A stretch of DNA of 64,000 bases from Verrucomicrobiales bacterium (GCA_015075445.1 JABTUJ010000008.1:1-64000); one strand, 5' to 3'. Numbered from the stretch's first letter, positions 18,315 through 29,300 are shown. Notes: generated by a model not told the origin, from the letters alone. Numbers and translations are program-made.

Positions 18315-20222
18315 ATGAACAGGATCAGTCGCTGGGCTAGCATTTCGGCAGGGCTCGTGCTCGGAGTCGGTTTGTGCCTCGGTGAAGACAACGTTCAAAT
18401 CCAGTGGATTGGGGTTTCGACCAATCTCGACGAGGTCGTAGTGGTCGGAGCCACCGGCACGAACAACTCTCTGGTCATCAGTAGGGGTGCCCACGTGGCG
18501 GCTCGTGCTGCCGTCATCGGGGAAGCCGCGACAGCGCGCGGCAATCATGTGCTGCTGACGGATCCCGGGAGCCGATGGAAGCTTGACGCTGGACTCGCTG
18601 TAGGGAGAGCGGGTTCGCTCAACTCTTTGGTTGTAAGCAACGGCGCCTCGCTCCTGTCTACGGGGAGCATCGGGGCTTATGATTCAAGCCACAGCAACGT
18701 GGTCACTATCACAGGCACTGGCTCCGCATGGACGATTCCGGGGACCCTGTGGATCGGTCCCAGCGCTGTGGGCTGTCAATTGCTGGTCAGCAAGTCCGGA
18801 CAGGTGGAGGTCAAACGCTGTGTGGTGGGGGTGGGCGCGTCCAGCCGAGCCAACTCCCTCACCATCTCCGGCGCAGGTTCCGTGTTTCGCTGCGAGGGGG
18901 ACCTCGAGCTCGCGGACTACGGATCAGGCAACAACCTGGAGGTGTTAGATGGAGGGCGGTTAATCTGCGAGCGACTCCGCGTGGCCAGTTTCACAGGCGC
19001 CAGGAGCAATTCCGTTTTGGTAGCCGGTAGCGGTTCTTCACTGGACATCACTGAGAGTCTGTCTCTGGGCTACGACGATACGTTCTTGACCGTCGCGGAT
19101 GGCGCACGGCTGAACTGTGGATCCGCTGTTCTGTCAGGATCCACCTTTCGCGTCCGCATCTCCGGAGCCGAGACGACTTGGAGGGTGAGTTCGTCTCTTT
19201 CGATCCGGGGCAGTGGTCTTACGAACGCGTTGACCGTGGCCGACGGGGGGAGCGTGGCGGTCACCAATCACGAGGGGACCGGGTTGCTTGAGATCACGCA
19301 GCTCGGAAGGGCCCTCGGAGCGGGGGTGAAACTGGAAGGCGGTACGCTGATAGCCGATCGCTTCATGCTGACGAACGGCTGGATCGAGGGGCATGGTCGC
19401 TTGGTAGGTCCGGTGACGAATCTGGGGAGCGGCAACCTCTCGGTGCCCGGAGGGAAGGGGGGGCTACGCATCGCGGGGAATCTCCACCACCTCGGCACCA
19501 TTCACATCGACGCCGACGCCGAATCGGCGGAGGGTCTGCAGGTACAGGGTCATTTGCTCCATCGCGGTCGCATGACTTTTGACCTCGCTGGAGAGGGGCA
19601 GATGCTGCAACCGCTGCTGTCTGTCGCCGGTTCGCTGACGCTGCCGGGGGATGGCAGCATCCTGGGGGTGACCCTACCGGCTGGGTTCCGCCCGGGCTGG
19701 ACGAATGCCGTTTCGCTCATCCAGTGGGGTGGACGAATTGGCCAATTTACCAACGCCTACGCCGGGGCTCGGCTGACAGTGGGGGCGGGCAGCTTCCGCG
19801 TGCTCTACACTGACACAGAGCTTCGCCTGAGCGACTACTTCGAGGACCGGGACGGAGATCGCATAGACGATCTCTGGGCCCAGACCTACTTCGGCCACTC
19901 GCCCTTGAGCGTGGAGGAGAAGGCGGCGGACGCGGACGGGGACGGGGTTTCGAACCGGGACGAGTTCATCGCCGGGACCGATCCCACCGATCCGGAGAGT
20001 CAGTTGCGAATCGTCACGGTCGGACGGGAGGCGGCGGGTGTTCGGTTGCGGTTCACGGCCAACCCGGTCAAGTGGCATCGGGTGTGGCGATCGGCGGACC
20101 TGTTGAAGTGGGTCGAGGTACCGGAGCCGCGGTTCACGCAGCCGGCGCCTGGGGTGTTCGAGTGGGTGGATGAAGGGGGCGCGGCCAGACCCGCGCAGGC
20201 CTATCGCGTGAGCGCGGAGTGA
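18315..20222 (+). CDS. Secreted parallel beta-helix (autotransporter-repeat-like) protein
   Basis: 635 residues. A signal peptide (MNRISRWASISAGLVLGVGLCLG) is followed by ~400 residues of short repeated phrases such as 'NSLVVSNGASLLSTG' and 'NSLTISGAGSVFRC', of the kind that stack into a right-handed beta helix (the T5SS/PEP-CTERM-associated repeat type seen in Verrucomicrobia). Near 520-560 there is a calcium-binding thrombospondin-3-like motif, DADGDGVSNRDEF followed by AGTDPTDPES, then a C-terminal module (VWRSADLLKWVEV ... AQAYRVSAE) shared with other exported proteins of the window. No enzymatic motif is visible. It is likely expressed together with the preceding gene. Confidence 0.85.
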   Translation: MNRISRWASISAGLVLGVGLCLGEDNVQIQWIGVSTNLDEVVVVGATGTNNSLVISRGAHVAARAAVIGEAATARGNHVLLTDPGSRWKLDAGLAVGRAGSLNSLVVSNGASLLSTGSIGAYDSSHSNVVTITGTGSAWTIPGTLWIGPSAVGCQLLVSKSGQVEVKRCVVGVGASSRANSLTISGAGSVFRCEGDLELADYGSGNNLEVLDGGRLICERLRVASFTGARSNSVLVAGSGSSLDITESLSLGYDDTFLTVADGARLNCGSAVLSGSTFRVRISGAETTWRVSSSLSIRGSGLTNALTVADGGSVAVTNHEGTGLLEITQLGRALGAGVKLEGGTLIADRFMLTNGWIEGHGRLVGPVTNLGSGNLSVPGGKGGLRIAGNLHHLGTIHIDADAESAEGLQVQGHLLHRGRMTFDLAGEGQMLQPLLSVAGSLTLPGDGSILGVTLPAGFRPGWTNAVSLIQWGGRIGQFTNAYAGARLTVGAGSFRVLYTDTELRLSDYFEDRDGDRIDDLWAQTYFGHSPLSVEEKAADADGDGVSNRDEFIAGTDPTDPESQLRIVTVGREAAGVRLRFTANPVKWHRVWRSADLLKWVEVPEPRFTQPAPGVFEWVDEGGAARPAQAYRVSAE

Positions 20223-20258
20223 TCGTGAAGTGGCTGTCACCGGCGTATCGGTCCAGCG

Positions 20259-20450
20259 TCTGGGCATGTCGGGCGCGTCAGCCAGTGGCAGATCCACCGG
20301 GGCCGTTGTGCTCCGCGGCGGGGTGTGGGCGGATGATGGAAGGCTCCCGGCGATTCGACTCGCCGCTGGCGTGGCACGGGGACGACCCCAAGGGGACGAA
20401 GACTCGCGAACTCGCGGAAGGCAACGCATATAGGTTGACCCTGCCCCTGA
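20259..20450 (+). repeat. Dispersed ~125-190 bp repeat, copy C
   Basis: Starts with the same TCTGGGCATGTCGG block as copy A. The core carries GGCGGATGATGGA, GGCGTGGCACGGGGACGA, a 14-base insertion relative to the others, then GACTCGCGAACTCGC and a diverged 3' end. It overlaps the 3' part of the receiver-like ORF on the minus strand. Most diverged of the four copies. Confidence 0.75.
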
Positions 20451-21045
20451 CGTCGCCCAGCCTTCCTGAACTATTGGAGACCTCGCATCTCTGGCAGCAC
20501 ACCTTTCCGGCCCGATTCCGGCCGACTTCACCTTGATCAGCCCCACCCGTTCGGGCATGCGCCCACCACACGAAGAGAGCAAATTCTGGCCTCACCGAGC
20601 AATCATGTCGCGGCCCGGCATGGTTGAGGTTGGCGATTAAGGACTTCTCCTCGATGGGGGTGACAATGAAGTCCGTGTTTGGCATCTCGCGTACGCGGTT
20701 GGCCAGCGGCATTTGATACTGGTCCACCGCCACGAGCAGCGGCACGGGCGCCAGTTCCGGCAACCCCCGAACCGCCTCGCACAACTGGCGGATGCCCTCT
20801 TCTTGGTATTTGGCGGCAAACACGATGATGCCATCCAGGCTCTTGGCGGAGGCCGGCAACGGATCGCCGGGCTTCCAGTCCGGTGCCGTTCTGACCCAAT
20901 GCCAGGACTCCCGGAAAGTGGAATCGTCAATTTGGGCGACCGGATTGTCCAGCCCCACGGGACCCGTCCGTCCACGTTCGACTTCGGGATGGGTTTGCTG
21001 ATGTGCCATGACCTGATTCTGGTTGAGGTTCTTGGGTAGCAACAT
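20278..21045 (-). CDS. Small protein with a degenerate response-regulator receiver-like fold, 3' end running into repeat
   Basis: The first ~145 residues look like a real protein: alternating hydrophobic strands and helices such as 'DGIIVFAAKYQEEG', 'VPLLVAVDQYQMPLANR' and 'NTDFIVTPIEEKSLI' resemble the second half of a CheY-like receiver, but the phospho-acceptor Asp context and conserved Lys are not evident. From about residue 150 (upstream of 20600) the translation becomes Arg/Ser-rich, and its last part is the reverse of repeat copy C, so the genuine coding part probably ended earlier and the tail is read-through. The gene sits between repeat copies C and D. Function is unknown. Confidence 0.4.
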   Translation of the reverse strand: MLLPKNLNQNQVMAHQQTHPEVERGRTGPVGLDNPVAQIDDSTFRESWHWVRTAPDWKPGDPLPASAKSLDGIIVFAAKYQEEGIRQLCEAVRGLPELAPVPLLVAVDQYQMPLANRVREMPNTDFIVTPIEEKSLIANLNHAGPRHDCSVRPEFALFVWWAHARTGGADQGEVGRNRAGKVCCQRCEVSNSSGRLGDVRGRVNLYALPSASSRVFVPLGSSPCHASGESNRREPSIIRPHPAAEHNGPGGSATG

Positions 21046-21189
21046 GCGGACGGGCGGGACGTGTCAAACGGCGACTGACTGTTGTGTCAGGACACTCCTT
21101 CCCGTTCCGCACGGTTCGCGGGAGGTTGGCGAGCCCGCTTCAGCATTCTCCGCCTGCCCGCTGCTCTCCAAAAAGGGGTCGGGGCCGGC

Positions 21190-21318
21190 GTTGCCTCCCC
21201 CTGGGGCGAAGGCGGATGGTAGAGGCTTCCCGAGGATTTGGCGCGCCGCGGGCGTGGCACGGGGACGGAAACTGCGAACTCGCCCGGAAAGGCCAAAACT
21301 ATGGGTTGACCCCTGCTT
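21190..21318 (+). repeat. Dispersed ~125 bp repeat, copy D
   Basis: Contains CCTGGGGCGAAGGCGGATGG, GGCGTGGCACGGGGACGG, GCGAACTCGCCCGGAAAGG and ATGGGTTGACCCCTGCTTGG in the same order as copies A and B. Direct orientation to the others. The 420 bp between the receiver-like gene and the GH2 gene hold this copy and no recognised gene. Confidence 0.85.
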
Positions 21319-21465
21319 GGGCTTTTGCGCTTGCTGCGCGTTCCGGGCTTGGGCACGGTCGCTGTCCACCATGCACCCCGTCGCGGTCCCTGGACTTGCC
21401 GCAAGTACCGTTGGGGAATGCCGCCATGCGAAGGGGCCGGCCGACAGACGCGAACCCCACGACCG

Positions 21466-24415
21466 ATGAAGACTCGCCTTCTCCCCGCCCTCCGGTGGCT
21501 GCCCACGCTCGGTTTCACGATCCTCTTGCCGCTGCTGCTCCACGCTTCGGACGCGGTGCCGTGGCCCGCGACCGGCGTCTCGCTGGACGGGACCGACTGG
21601 CAGGTCGCGGCGGATCCCCAGAACACCGGGCGCGGTGAAGCCTGGTGGCGGGGACCAGTCCGGGGCCGGCCGCGTGCGTGTCCCGGGCATCATGCAGGAG
21701 GCGTTGCCCGGTTACCACGGGGTGGCCTGGTATTGGCGCGAGTTCGTCGCGCCCGAGAGGATCTTTCCGTCGGGCCGCTGTCTGCTCCGGTTTCACGCCG
21801 TGGACTACCTGGCGGAGGTCTGGCTGAACGACGTTGCGGTGGGAGGTCATGAGGGCGGCGAAACGCCGTTCACTCTCGACATCACCGAGGTCGTGCGTCC
21901 GGGCGCGACCAACCGGCTGGCGGTCCGGGTCCTGATCCGCGCGCGGACCCCATCGATGGGATCGTGCTGGCGGAGACCCCACCGGAACAAGGCGCCCGCG
22001 GGCATCAGCGTGGGCGGCTCCTACAACACGGGCTGGCAGGTCCGTCGCGGTGTTCTGGTGTCCGGCGGTGCGCGTCGAGGACGTGTACTTGCGGCCCGAC
22101 TGGCGGACGGGGGAAGTGCGTGTCGAAGTCAGCGTGGTGAACGCGGGCGCTGCCGCCGTGCCGGTGACGGTCGAGTGCGTCGTGACACCGGCGGCGGGGG
22201 ACGCGGCGGTGGGCGGCGTGCGGTTGACCGGTACGGCGACGCCCGGGAGCAGCCGTATCGACGGCCGACTGCGCGTCGGGCAGCACCGTTTGTGGGCGCT
22301 GGACGATCCGTTTCTGTATCGCTTGACCACCCGGGTCACGGCCGGAGCAGGCGGCGAGACCGACGAACGGGTGACGCGGTTCGGTTTTCGCGAGCTGCGC
22401 GTCGAGCGGGGGTTCTTTCGATTCAATGGCAAGCGCATCTTCGTGAAGAGTTCGCACACCGGGAACCACTGCCCGATCGGGGCCATCGTGCCACCGGACA
22501 ACGCGCGGGATCTGCAGGAAGGACCTGCTGTACATGAAGGCGTGCGGGTTCAACATGGTGCGGTTCATCAGCCAAGGCTGGCTCATCATGCAAAAGCTCG
22601 ACCTGTGCGACGAGATCGGTCTGCTGGTTTACGAGGAGAACCTCGCCGCCTGGCTGCTGGCGGACTCGCCGAAGATGGCTGAGCGCTTCGACGCCAGCCT
22701 GCGCGAGATGCTGCGGCGGGATCGGAACCACCCGAGCGTGGTGATTTTCGGCCTGGTCAACGAGATGCCGGACGGCCCGATGTCGCAGCATGCGGTGGCC
22801 AGTCTGGGTCTCTTGCGAAGTCTGGATGACACACGACTCATTGTGCAGCAAAGCGGACGCTGGGACCGGCGCTACCACATCGGCTCGGTCTCGAACCCCG
22901 GCTCTACCGTCTGGGAACATGTATGGGGCCTGGAGAGCCCGGATTACCAGGGCATCGCGCCGCCGGGCCCGTGGGGCGGCTACTTTGAAGGCGCGGGCGA
23001 TGCCCACGTCTACCCGGCCACGCCGCACACGCCGGCGATCGAGGCCGGGATCCGCGCGCTGGGCCGCGACACGAAGCCGGTGTTCCTGTCCGAATACGGC
23101 GTGGGCAGCCTGATGAACGCGGTGCGCGAACTCCGGCATTACGAGCAGAGCGGAGCCAACCCGGCCTGGGAGGATTTCAAGTACTTCAAGCAGACCGAGG
23201 AGAAGCTCAACGCGGACTGGCAGCGGCTGGGCATGGACGGCGTGTATGCGTTTCCGGAGGAGATGTTGCGGGCCAGCCAGCGACTGCACGCCCGCCAACG
23301 GGAACTGGGGTTCAGCCTCATCCGGTCCAACCCGCAGATCTGCGGCTACAACCTCACCGGGCTGCTGGACCACGGCTACACCGGCGAAGGGCTGTGGACC
23401 TTCTGGCGCGAGTTCAAGCCGGGCATTGTGGACGTGCTGCAGGACGGCTGGGCGCCACTGCGCTGGTGCCTGTTTGTGGCGCCCCTGCATGGCTACACGG
23501 GCCGGCCGCTGAAGCTCGAAGTGGTGCTGGCGAACGAGGACGTCTTGGGGCCGGGAACCTACCCGGTTTGGTTGCGCGTGATGGGCCCGACCGGGGTTGC
23601 CTGGGAAAAGAAACTGGACCTCGTGCTGGCCCCGCCCGCGGAGGGCGCGGAGGCGCCGCTGGCCGTTCCCGTGTTCGCGGGCGAGGTGACGATTCCTGGT
23701 CCGGCGGGGACCTACACGTTCGCGGTTACCCTGGAACGGGGAGGCGCGCCGGCCGCGGGCCGCCTGGAATTCCGGCTCAGCGATCCGCCGGCCGCAACCG
23801 CATCGAGCACGGTGTACGTTCACGGTGTGGACGCCCGGGTGCAGGCTTGGCTGCGGTCAAGGCAGGTTGTGGTGGAACCGCTGGCGGACGCTGTCGGCCA
23901 CGCGCGGATGATCCTGATCGGCAACCAGGACGGCCTGGCGATCGACGCGGATTCTGGGCCGGGTTGCCGCCGTATCGAGGCCAGCGGCACGGTGGTGTTT
24001 GTCGATCCGGGGCGTTCGGAAGGAAGGCGATCCCTTGGGCTGGCTGCCTCTCCCGACCAAAGGACGACTCACGCACTTCCCCGACTGGCTCTACCACAAG
24101 GAATGTGTCGCGCGGCAGCACGCGCTGTTCGCGGGACTCGCGCCTGCGGGGATCATGGACTGGGACTACTACGGACCGTTGATCAGCAACCTGTTTTTCG
24201 AGGGCCAGGAGACACCGGACGACGTGGCGGCGGCGGCGTTCGCCGTGTGCCACTCGAGTCGACCGGACGGCTACGCGGCGGGGGTGATGCTGGGAAGCTA
24301 TCGGCTTGGGCAGGGGCGGATCGTGCTGAACACCTTTCGACTCCTCGAGAACGTCGACCGACATCCGGCCGCGGATCGTCTGCTGCTCAACCTGCTGGGA
24401 TCCTCGAAAAGGTAG
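21466..24415 (+). pseudogene. Glycoside hydrolase family 2 protein (beta-galactosidase/glucuronidase type), frameshifted
   Basis: Signal peptide MKTRLLPALRWLPTL leads into GH2 architecture: sugar-binding jelly roll ('HGVAWYWREF', 'AVDYLAEVWLNDV'), Ig-like sandwich ('VRVEDVYLRPDWRTGEVRV'), then a TIM barrel with acid/base Glu in 'GLVNEMPDG' (~22760) and nucleophile Glu in 'FLSEYGVG' (~23092). C-terminal segments end GQGRIVLNTFRLLENV...LLNLLGSSKR. The coding runs through four frame changes near 21655, 22045, 22525 and 24015. Both catalytic residues lie in the longest open piece (22534 to ~24015). If restored it would be ~980 residues, an exported enzyme acting on beta-linked plant or algal glycans. 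As read it cannot give a full-length product. Confidence 0.85.
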
Positions 24416-24679
24416 GCCCCAGTCGAAGGCACCCCGGAGGAGGTGCCAGAGGTCCGGGGTCACGGCGCCTGGCATCCCTCCGGGATGCGCTCGCCCGAGC
24501 GCGACCGGCTCCGGGGGTCTCGCTCGCGAACTCGCTCGACCCCCGGCTACCATCTGGCACGCCGCGGGCGTGGGCTGACGTTCTGTACCCAGGTTCCTGG
24601 GAAGCGTCCTTGGGCGCAGGGCCGTGCGCGGTGACCATGAACCGTAGCCGCCGACGTGAGGAGGCGGACACGAGGGGAC

Positions 24680-24847
24680 GGTTCATGGGAAGCGTCCTGC
24701 TCCTTGCGGACCTGCTCAGGGGCCATGAACCAGGGAGGGTGCAGGCTGGAAGCCCGCACCACAGGTTCATGGAGAGCCACCTGTTCCTTGCGGACCTGCG
24801 CAGGGGCCAGGAACCAAGGAGGGTGCAGGCGGGACGCCCGCACCACA
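24680..24847 (+). repeat. Two tandem 84-bp repeats in a repeat-rich gap
   Basis: Two adjacent copies (24680-24763 and 24764-24847), each starting GGTTCATGG and ending GCCCGCACCACA, differ at only a few positions; the start of a third copy follows at 24848. The gap 24416-25066 holds no recognised gene. It also contains a GCCGACGTGAGGAGGCG word near 24650, shared with the inverted repeat at 57154-57251. Confidence 0.85.
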
Positions 24848-24874
24848 GGTTCAACGAGCGCCTCCCTCAGCCCC

Positions 24875-24945
24875 ATCCCCGAGGTTCGTAATCGGTGGAG
24901 GGACTTCCCGCCTTGGATTCTCCGCCGATTACGAACATCGGGGAT
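24875..24945. repeat. 26-bp imperfect inverted repeat of a dispersed palindrome family
   Basis: The arms at 24875-24900 (ATCCCCGAGGTTCGTAATCG...) and 24920-24945 (...CGATTACGAACATCGGGGAT) pair over 26 bp with two mismatches around a 19-base loop. The same words recur at 54057-54236. There is no T-tract, so it is more likely a REP/MITE-like element than a terminator. Confidence 0.85.
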
Positions 24946-25066
24946 CGGAGAAGCGAACTGGTTCTCCTGGACTTGCTCAGGGGGCCAGGAACACGCCCCG
25001 ACGGGTCGGGGGACCCGGCCTACACGTTGTAGGCCCGGTGCCCTCACCGGGCGGTTCGTGCAGCGT

Positions 25067-26329
25067 TCAAGACCGCCTGTCTGTGCCTCGGCGCCGCGCG
25101 TTCCAGAGAAGGTAGGCGCAGATGCCGAGAACGATCAGCGCCAACCCGCCGACAAAGCCCCAGGCGCGCAGCAGGACCGGCGTGTGGTCAGCCGGGATGC
25201 CCGGGTCTTGAAGGGGTTTCTGAACCGGCGAATCAGCGCTGTCCGCCGGCGGCGCGACACCCGCAACGATGTCCGCTCCGTGGGGCCGCGGATCTGAGCT
25301 GAGGAGGACGGTCGGGTCGGCGGCGGGTGCCGGGCGCGGCACGCCGGACCGTGCCGCGATGCGACCGACTTCCAGCTTCACCAGGGGGTTCTCGGGATCG
25401 AACCCAAGCGCCTTGGCCACGCGGGCATGATGGGCTTCGTCCCATCGAACCGGCAAACGAGTCCCCAGGGCCCACGCGACGTCGAGGCCGCATTCGCAAT
25501 CCGCGCCGATGATGGACAGGAGTCCGGTGACGTTGGGCGCGGAGATCTCCTCGCCTTTCATGAGGGGGCCCATCCAGCGGGCCCGGCCGTAGACGATGGC
25601 GGCCCGCGGCTCCCGAGTTGGGAGCGGGTCCAGCCCGAGACTCCACAGCAGGATCCGTTCGCGCGCCAGAGCCGTGGCCTCGAGCACGACCAGCGCCGGG
25701 GGTTGGGCAATCGCCTTGGGCATGGCCTGCATCTGCTCGCGGATGGCGTCGCAGGCGGTCGTGATCGCTTCGCGCGCCCGGAGATTCGCCTCCTTGGCGG
25801 CGCCCTCGATCAACAAGACGGCGGCGAAGCTGCGGCCGGCCGCCGCCACGAGTTCCTCGCGTTTCGGGGAAGAAACGATCTCCTCGAGCACCGCCGCCAG
25901 GCCTTGCCGTAGCGGTTGGCCCCGGCGGGAGAGTGTCAGGGGGAGGCCTCGACCCTCCGGCGACATGAGGACGGCCCTCGCGACCTGATCGTTGCCTTCC
26001 GGAGGCAGGTGGGGAGAGGCCGGGTGGTTGGTGGCCAGGTCGGCCGTCACGAGTTCGAGCTGGATGTTGCAGTCGCGCAGGGCCACGGCGGGCATGCGCT
26101 GCAGCAGCGACAGGCTGTGCGCGGGAAATTCCGGAGGAACAAAGACGCAGAGGCGATACGACCCGGCCTCGAGGTCCACGAAACCGACATCGCGGACGTT
26201 GTAACGACATGCGAGCCCCGCGACGGACAGAAGCCAGCACGCGAACGCCAGCGCGAGCACGAGCACGGAACAACGTCCGCCAGGCCCTTGGCGTCGCGGG
26301 TGGCGGAGGACTTGGTACACGCCGCTCAT
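25067..26329 (-). CDS. Uncharacterised two-ended membrane protein, coupled to the PQQ-methyltransferase gene
   Basis: 420 residues beginning MSGVYQVLRHPRRQG, with an N-terminal hydrophobic segment (CSVLVLALAFACWLLSVAG), a ~330-residue soluble part that is presumably outside the cytoplasmic membrane, and a C-terminal membrane helix (WGFVGGLALIVLGICAYLLW) followed by an Arg-rich tail. 'ACRYNVRDVGFVDLE' comes right after the first membrane segment. I do not recognise a family or catalytic motif. Its ATG at 26329 overlaps the TGA of the upstream gene (ATGA 26326-26329), so the two products are probably made together. The pair is divergent from an FtsX/ATPase ABC transporter. Confidence 0.7.
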   Translation of the reverse strand: MSGVYQVLRHPRRQGPGGRCSVLVLALAFACWLLSVAGLACRYNVRDVGFVDLEAGSYRLCVFVPPEFPAHSLSLLQRMPAVALRDCNIQLELVTADLATNHPASPHLPPEGNDQVARAVLMSPEGRGLPLTLSRRGQPLRQGLAAVLEEIVSSPKREELVAAAGRSFAAVLLIEGAAKEANLRAREAITTACDAIREQMQAMPKAIAQPPALVVLEATALARERILLWSLGLDPLPTREPRAAIVYGRARWMGPLMKGEEISAPNVTGLLSIIGADCECGLDVAWALGTRLPVRWDEAHHARVAKALGFDPENPLVKLEVGRIAARSGVPRPAPAADPTVLLSSDPRPHGADIVAGVAPPADSADSPVQKPLQDPGIPADHTPVLLRAWGFVGGLALIVLGICAYLLWNARRRGTDRRS

Positions 26330-29300
26330 CGGTTGGCCGTCCATTCTCCGCTGCCGTAGCACACGACCTGGCCGCCCTGGAGCGTGACCACAACCCGGCC
26401 GGCGGCATCGACGGCAAGCCCCCACGGAACGGCCACACCCGGGAGGCGGTGTGCCCACAACAGACGGCCCTCTGGCAGGCTCAGCGCAACCAGTTCCGTA
26501 CCACGTGTGGCGACGAGCACGTTCCGGCACAGCGCCACCGCGGTGCTGTCCTTCACGTCCACTTCCCAGACCGCTTTCAAACCGCGCAGTTGCGGTTTGC
26601 CCCAACCCTGCATGAGCCGTTCGGCCCGCTGCGCCTCGACCCGCGGATAGCACAGGATCTTCGAGAGCTGCGGGTTGTTGACCCAGAGATAGTCGCGGTC
26701 GTCCCGCGACGCCACCCAGGTCCAGTCGGTGACGGACGGATCGCAGACCCGGTACTGCGGATGCGCGTAATGCGGCTGGCCGCCGACCCGGACCTGGTTG
26801 GCGACCACATACAACGCCGAGCCGCGGGGGCTTTGCGAGGCCGGCACCTGGTTGTCGGCCACCTGGTGAACCTGGCTGACATCGTTCAGGCAGGTCCCGT
26901 CGGCGAGCGCATACACGCCGGGGGAGACGACATTGCCGCCGGCCAACCAGAGCTTGTCCTCGTGCAGGATCATGTTGCCCTGGACGCTGACACCGGCCAC
27001 GGCGGCGGGGTCGAGGTGACCTGAAGTGTTGTTCTGCCAACGGATCCGGCCGGTGGCGGCGTCGAGCGCGGCGTAGACCTGGGTGCCGTCGTAATTGACG
27101 ATGCGGCGGCATGATCCACGCCGTCTGCCACCAGCACGCCACCACTGGCCACGGGCCAGGTGGAAAGAAGCTGGCCATAGACCGGCATGCGCCGTTCCAC
27201 CGGCGCCGCGCGGAAGCGCCACAACTTCCGTCCGGTTGTCGCCTCGAAGGCATAGACGAAGCCGTCCCCGGAACCGACGAACGCGCGCCCCTTCCAGAGG
27301 GTGGGCGGGAACCGGACGTTGCCGCCGGTGTAGGCTCGCCAGACTTCCTGGCCCGTCCGGGCGTCGAGCGCGCGGACGATGCCATCGGAACCCGCCAGGA
27401 ACACGAGCCCTCCCGCGGCGGTGGGCGCCGTGGGCGTGATTTCGGTGGGTGCCGGATGCTGCCACAACCGCTGCACGCGGGCGGGGACGCTGGCGTCGGT
27501 GGTGGCCGAGGCCGTGTTGTCGGCACGGAAGGTTGGCCAGTCCGTGGGCGAGGCGGGGAGCTCGGCGACAGGCGGCGCGTCCAGGCCCGCGGCTTCCAGG
27601 CGCGTGGCATTGCTGCCGGTTTGGGCGAAGTCGAAGTCGCCGGCTGGTCCCAGGCAGGTGATGCCGTAGAGGGTGAGGTTGCAGTCACAGACCGAGGGCC
27701 ACCAGTAGAGCAGCCCGTTGGCGATGGTGACGCCGTCCTGGCATTGGGCGCGCATGGGCGAGATCAACTGCGGCTGGTCGGTCGCGGCGTCCCAGCGTGT
27801 GGAACCTCCGCTGGCCCGGCAGAACACGGCGTCCAGCGCCCCGGTGGGACGCGCGCAGGCGCGCCGGCCCAGCTTGACCTCCTCGAGGACCCGGCCGGTG
27901 AGCGGATCGAACTTGCGGCTGGCTTCGTTGTCGATCTGCCCGCTCAGGGCGTAGAGCCCGTCCTCGAGCAGGACGAGCTGGTAATTGCTGTACGGGTGTT
28001 GCCAGAGGATCCGGCCGTCGAGCGCGGACAGGGCGAGCAGCTTGCTGAAGGTGGGGCCGGAGAAGTACAGGGCCTGGTCGCTACACTTCAGGTAGCTCGT
28101 CGTCCGCCAGTTCGTCCGCCAGTCCTGGCGGTTGAGGGTGGGGCCGAAGGCTTCCGCCAGCTCCGGGGCATTGGCCTTGGTCTTGCGCCAAAGCTCCCGC
28201 CCGTCGCGCGTATCGAGACAAGCCAGGAAGGCGCCCTGGCGAAAGAGGAAGAGGCGACCCGCGGCCAGGCACAAGGCACGGCTGTCCACGGCCTCGGCCT
28301 CCTGATGTCGCCAGCGGATCTGTTTGGTCTGCGGGTCGATGGCCAGGATCGTCCGGCCGTAGCCCCAGGGGTTTTCGTTCTGGTTGAAGCCGGGCGACAG
28401 CGGATCCCAGGGCCAGCCGTGATTGTTGCTGCGCATGCGGATGACCGGGTCGCGCGGCTCGTCCTCCCCGATCAGCGCGTAGAGCAGGCCGTCTTCGAGG
28501 GCCAGCCATTTCCAGAACGTGCCGCCGGCCACTTCGACGGGCGGTGCGATCTCGTCGCGCAACTCTCCGGTCGCGGCGTCGATGACCTGGCACGACTTGT
28601 TATCGGCGAAGTAGACGACGGTGGGTGTGGCCACGAGCGTGTTGCGGTGCACCATCAGGCCGGGCGTGATCGGGCGGCGCCACAGGAACTCGCCGTTGAA
28701 CCCGTTGAAGGCCGCCAGGGTGTTCAGCCAGGGTTCCTCCCTTTCCTTGAAGGCGATGTGACCAAAGAGCTTGAACGTCCGGCCGGCGGAGGCCACGGCC
28801 ACCTGCGGCAACGGCGCGTAGCGCGGGTCGGCGAGGAACTGGGTCAGGTAAGGCGCCCGCGCGAGCTGGTCCTTCGACGCCGGGTTGTTGTCCGGTCCGT
28901 GATACGGATGGCTCCAGTCATCCATGCCCTGGGGGAACGGCTTGGTGAGCACCCGGCCGCCGAGAAAGGCCTTGCCCGCGGGTCGCAGCACGCGGAGGAG
29001 TTCGGCTTCGGGCACACCGCTCGGGCCGTCGCCCACCACCACGACGGCGTCGGCGAGGTTGTCGGCGAGGTGCAGGCGATGGGCCGGCCCGGGTTCGATG
29101 AAGAGCCGGGTACCGTAGAGGCCGGCGGTATCCGCGGCGCGACGGGCGGCTTCCACTTGGCGGGCGTCCGGTAACTGGACATAGAGGAGCCACTCGTTGT
29201 GCCGGGCCAGCTCGATGCAAAACGGCCCGGCGGCATCGCCCAGCACGACCGCCACGCCGCGGCGGCTGCCGACGTCCTGCGACACTTGCACTGCCTGCGC

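Noticed and set aside
13066..21318. Integron with attC sites
   Set aside because: No integrase is present, R'/R'' core sites are not convincing, and one bracketed gene is in the opposite orientation; the repeat/cassette pattern is reported without that name.
24848..25066. CRISPR array in the repeat-rich gap
   Set aside because: The 84-bp units are adjacent without spacers and there are only two complete copies; no cas genes nearby.
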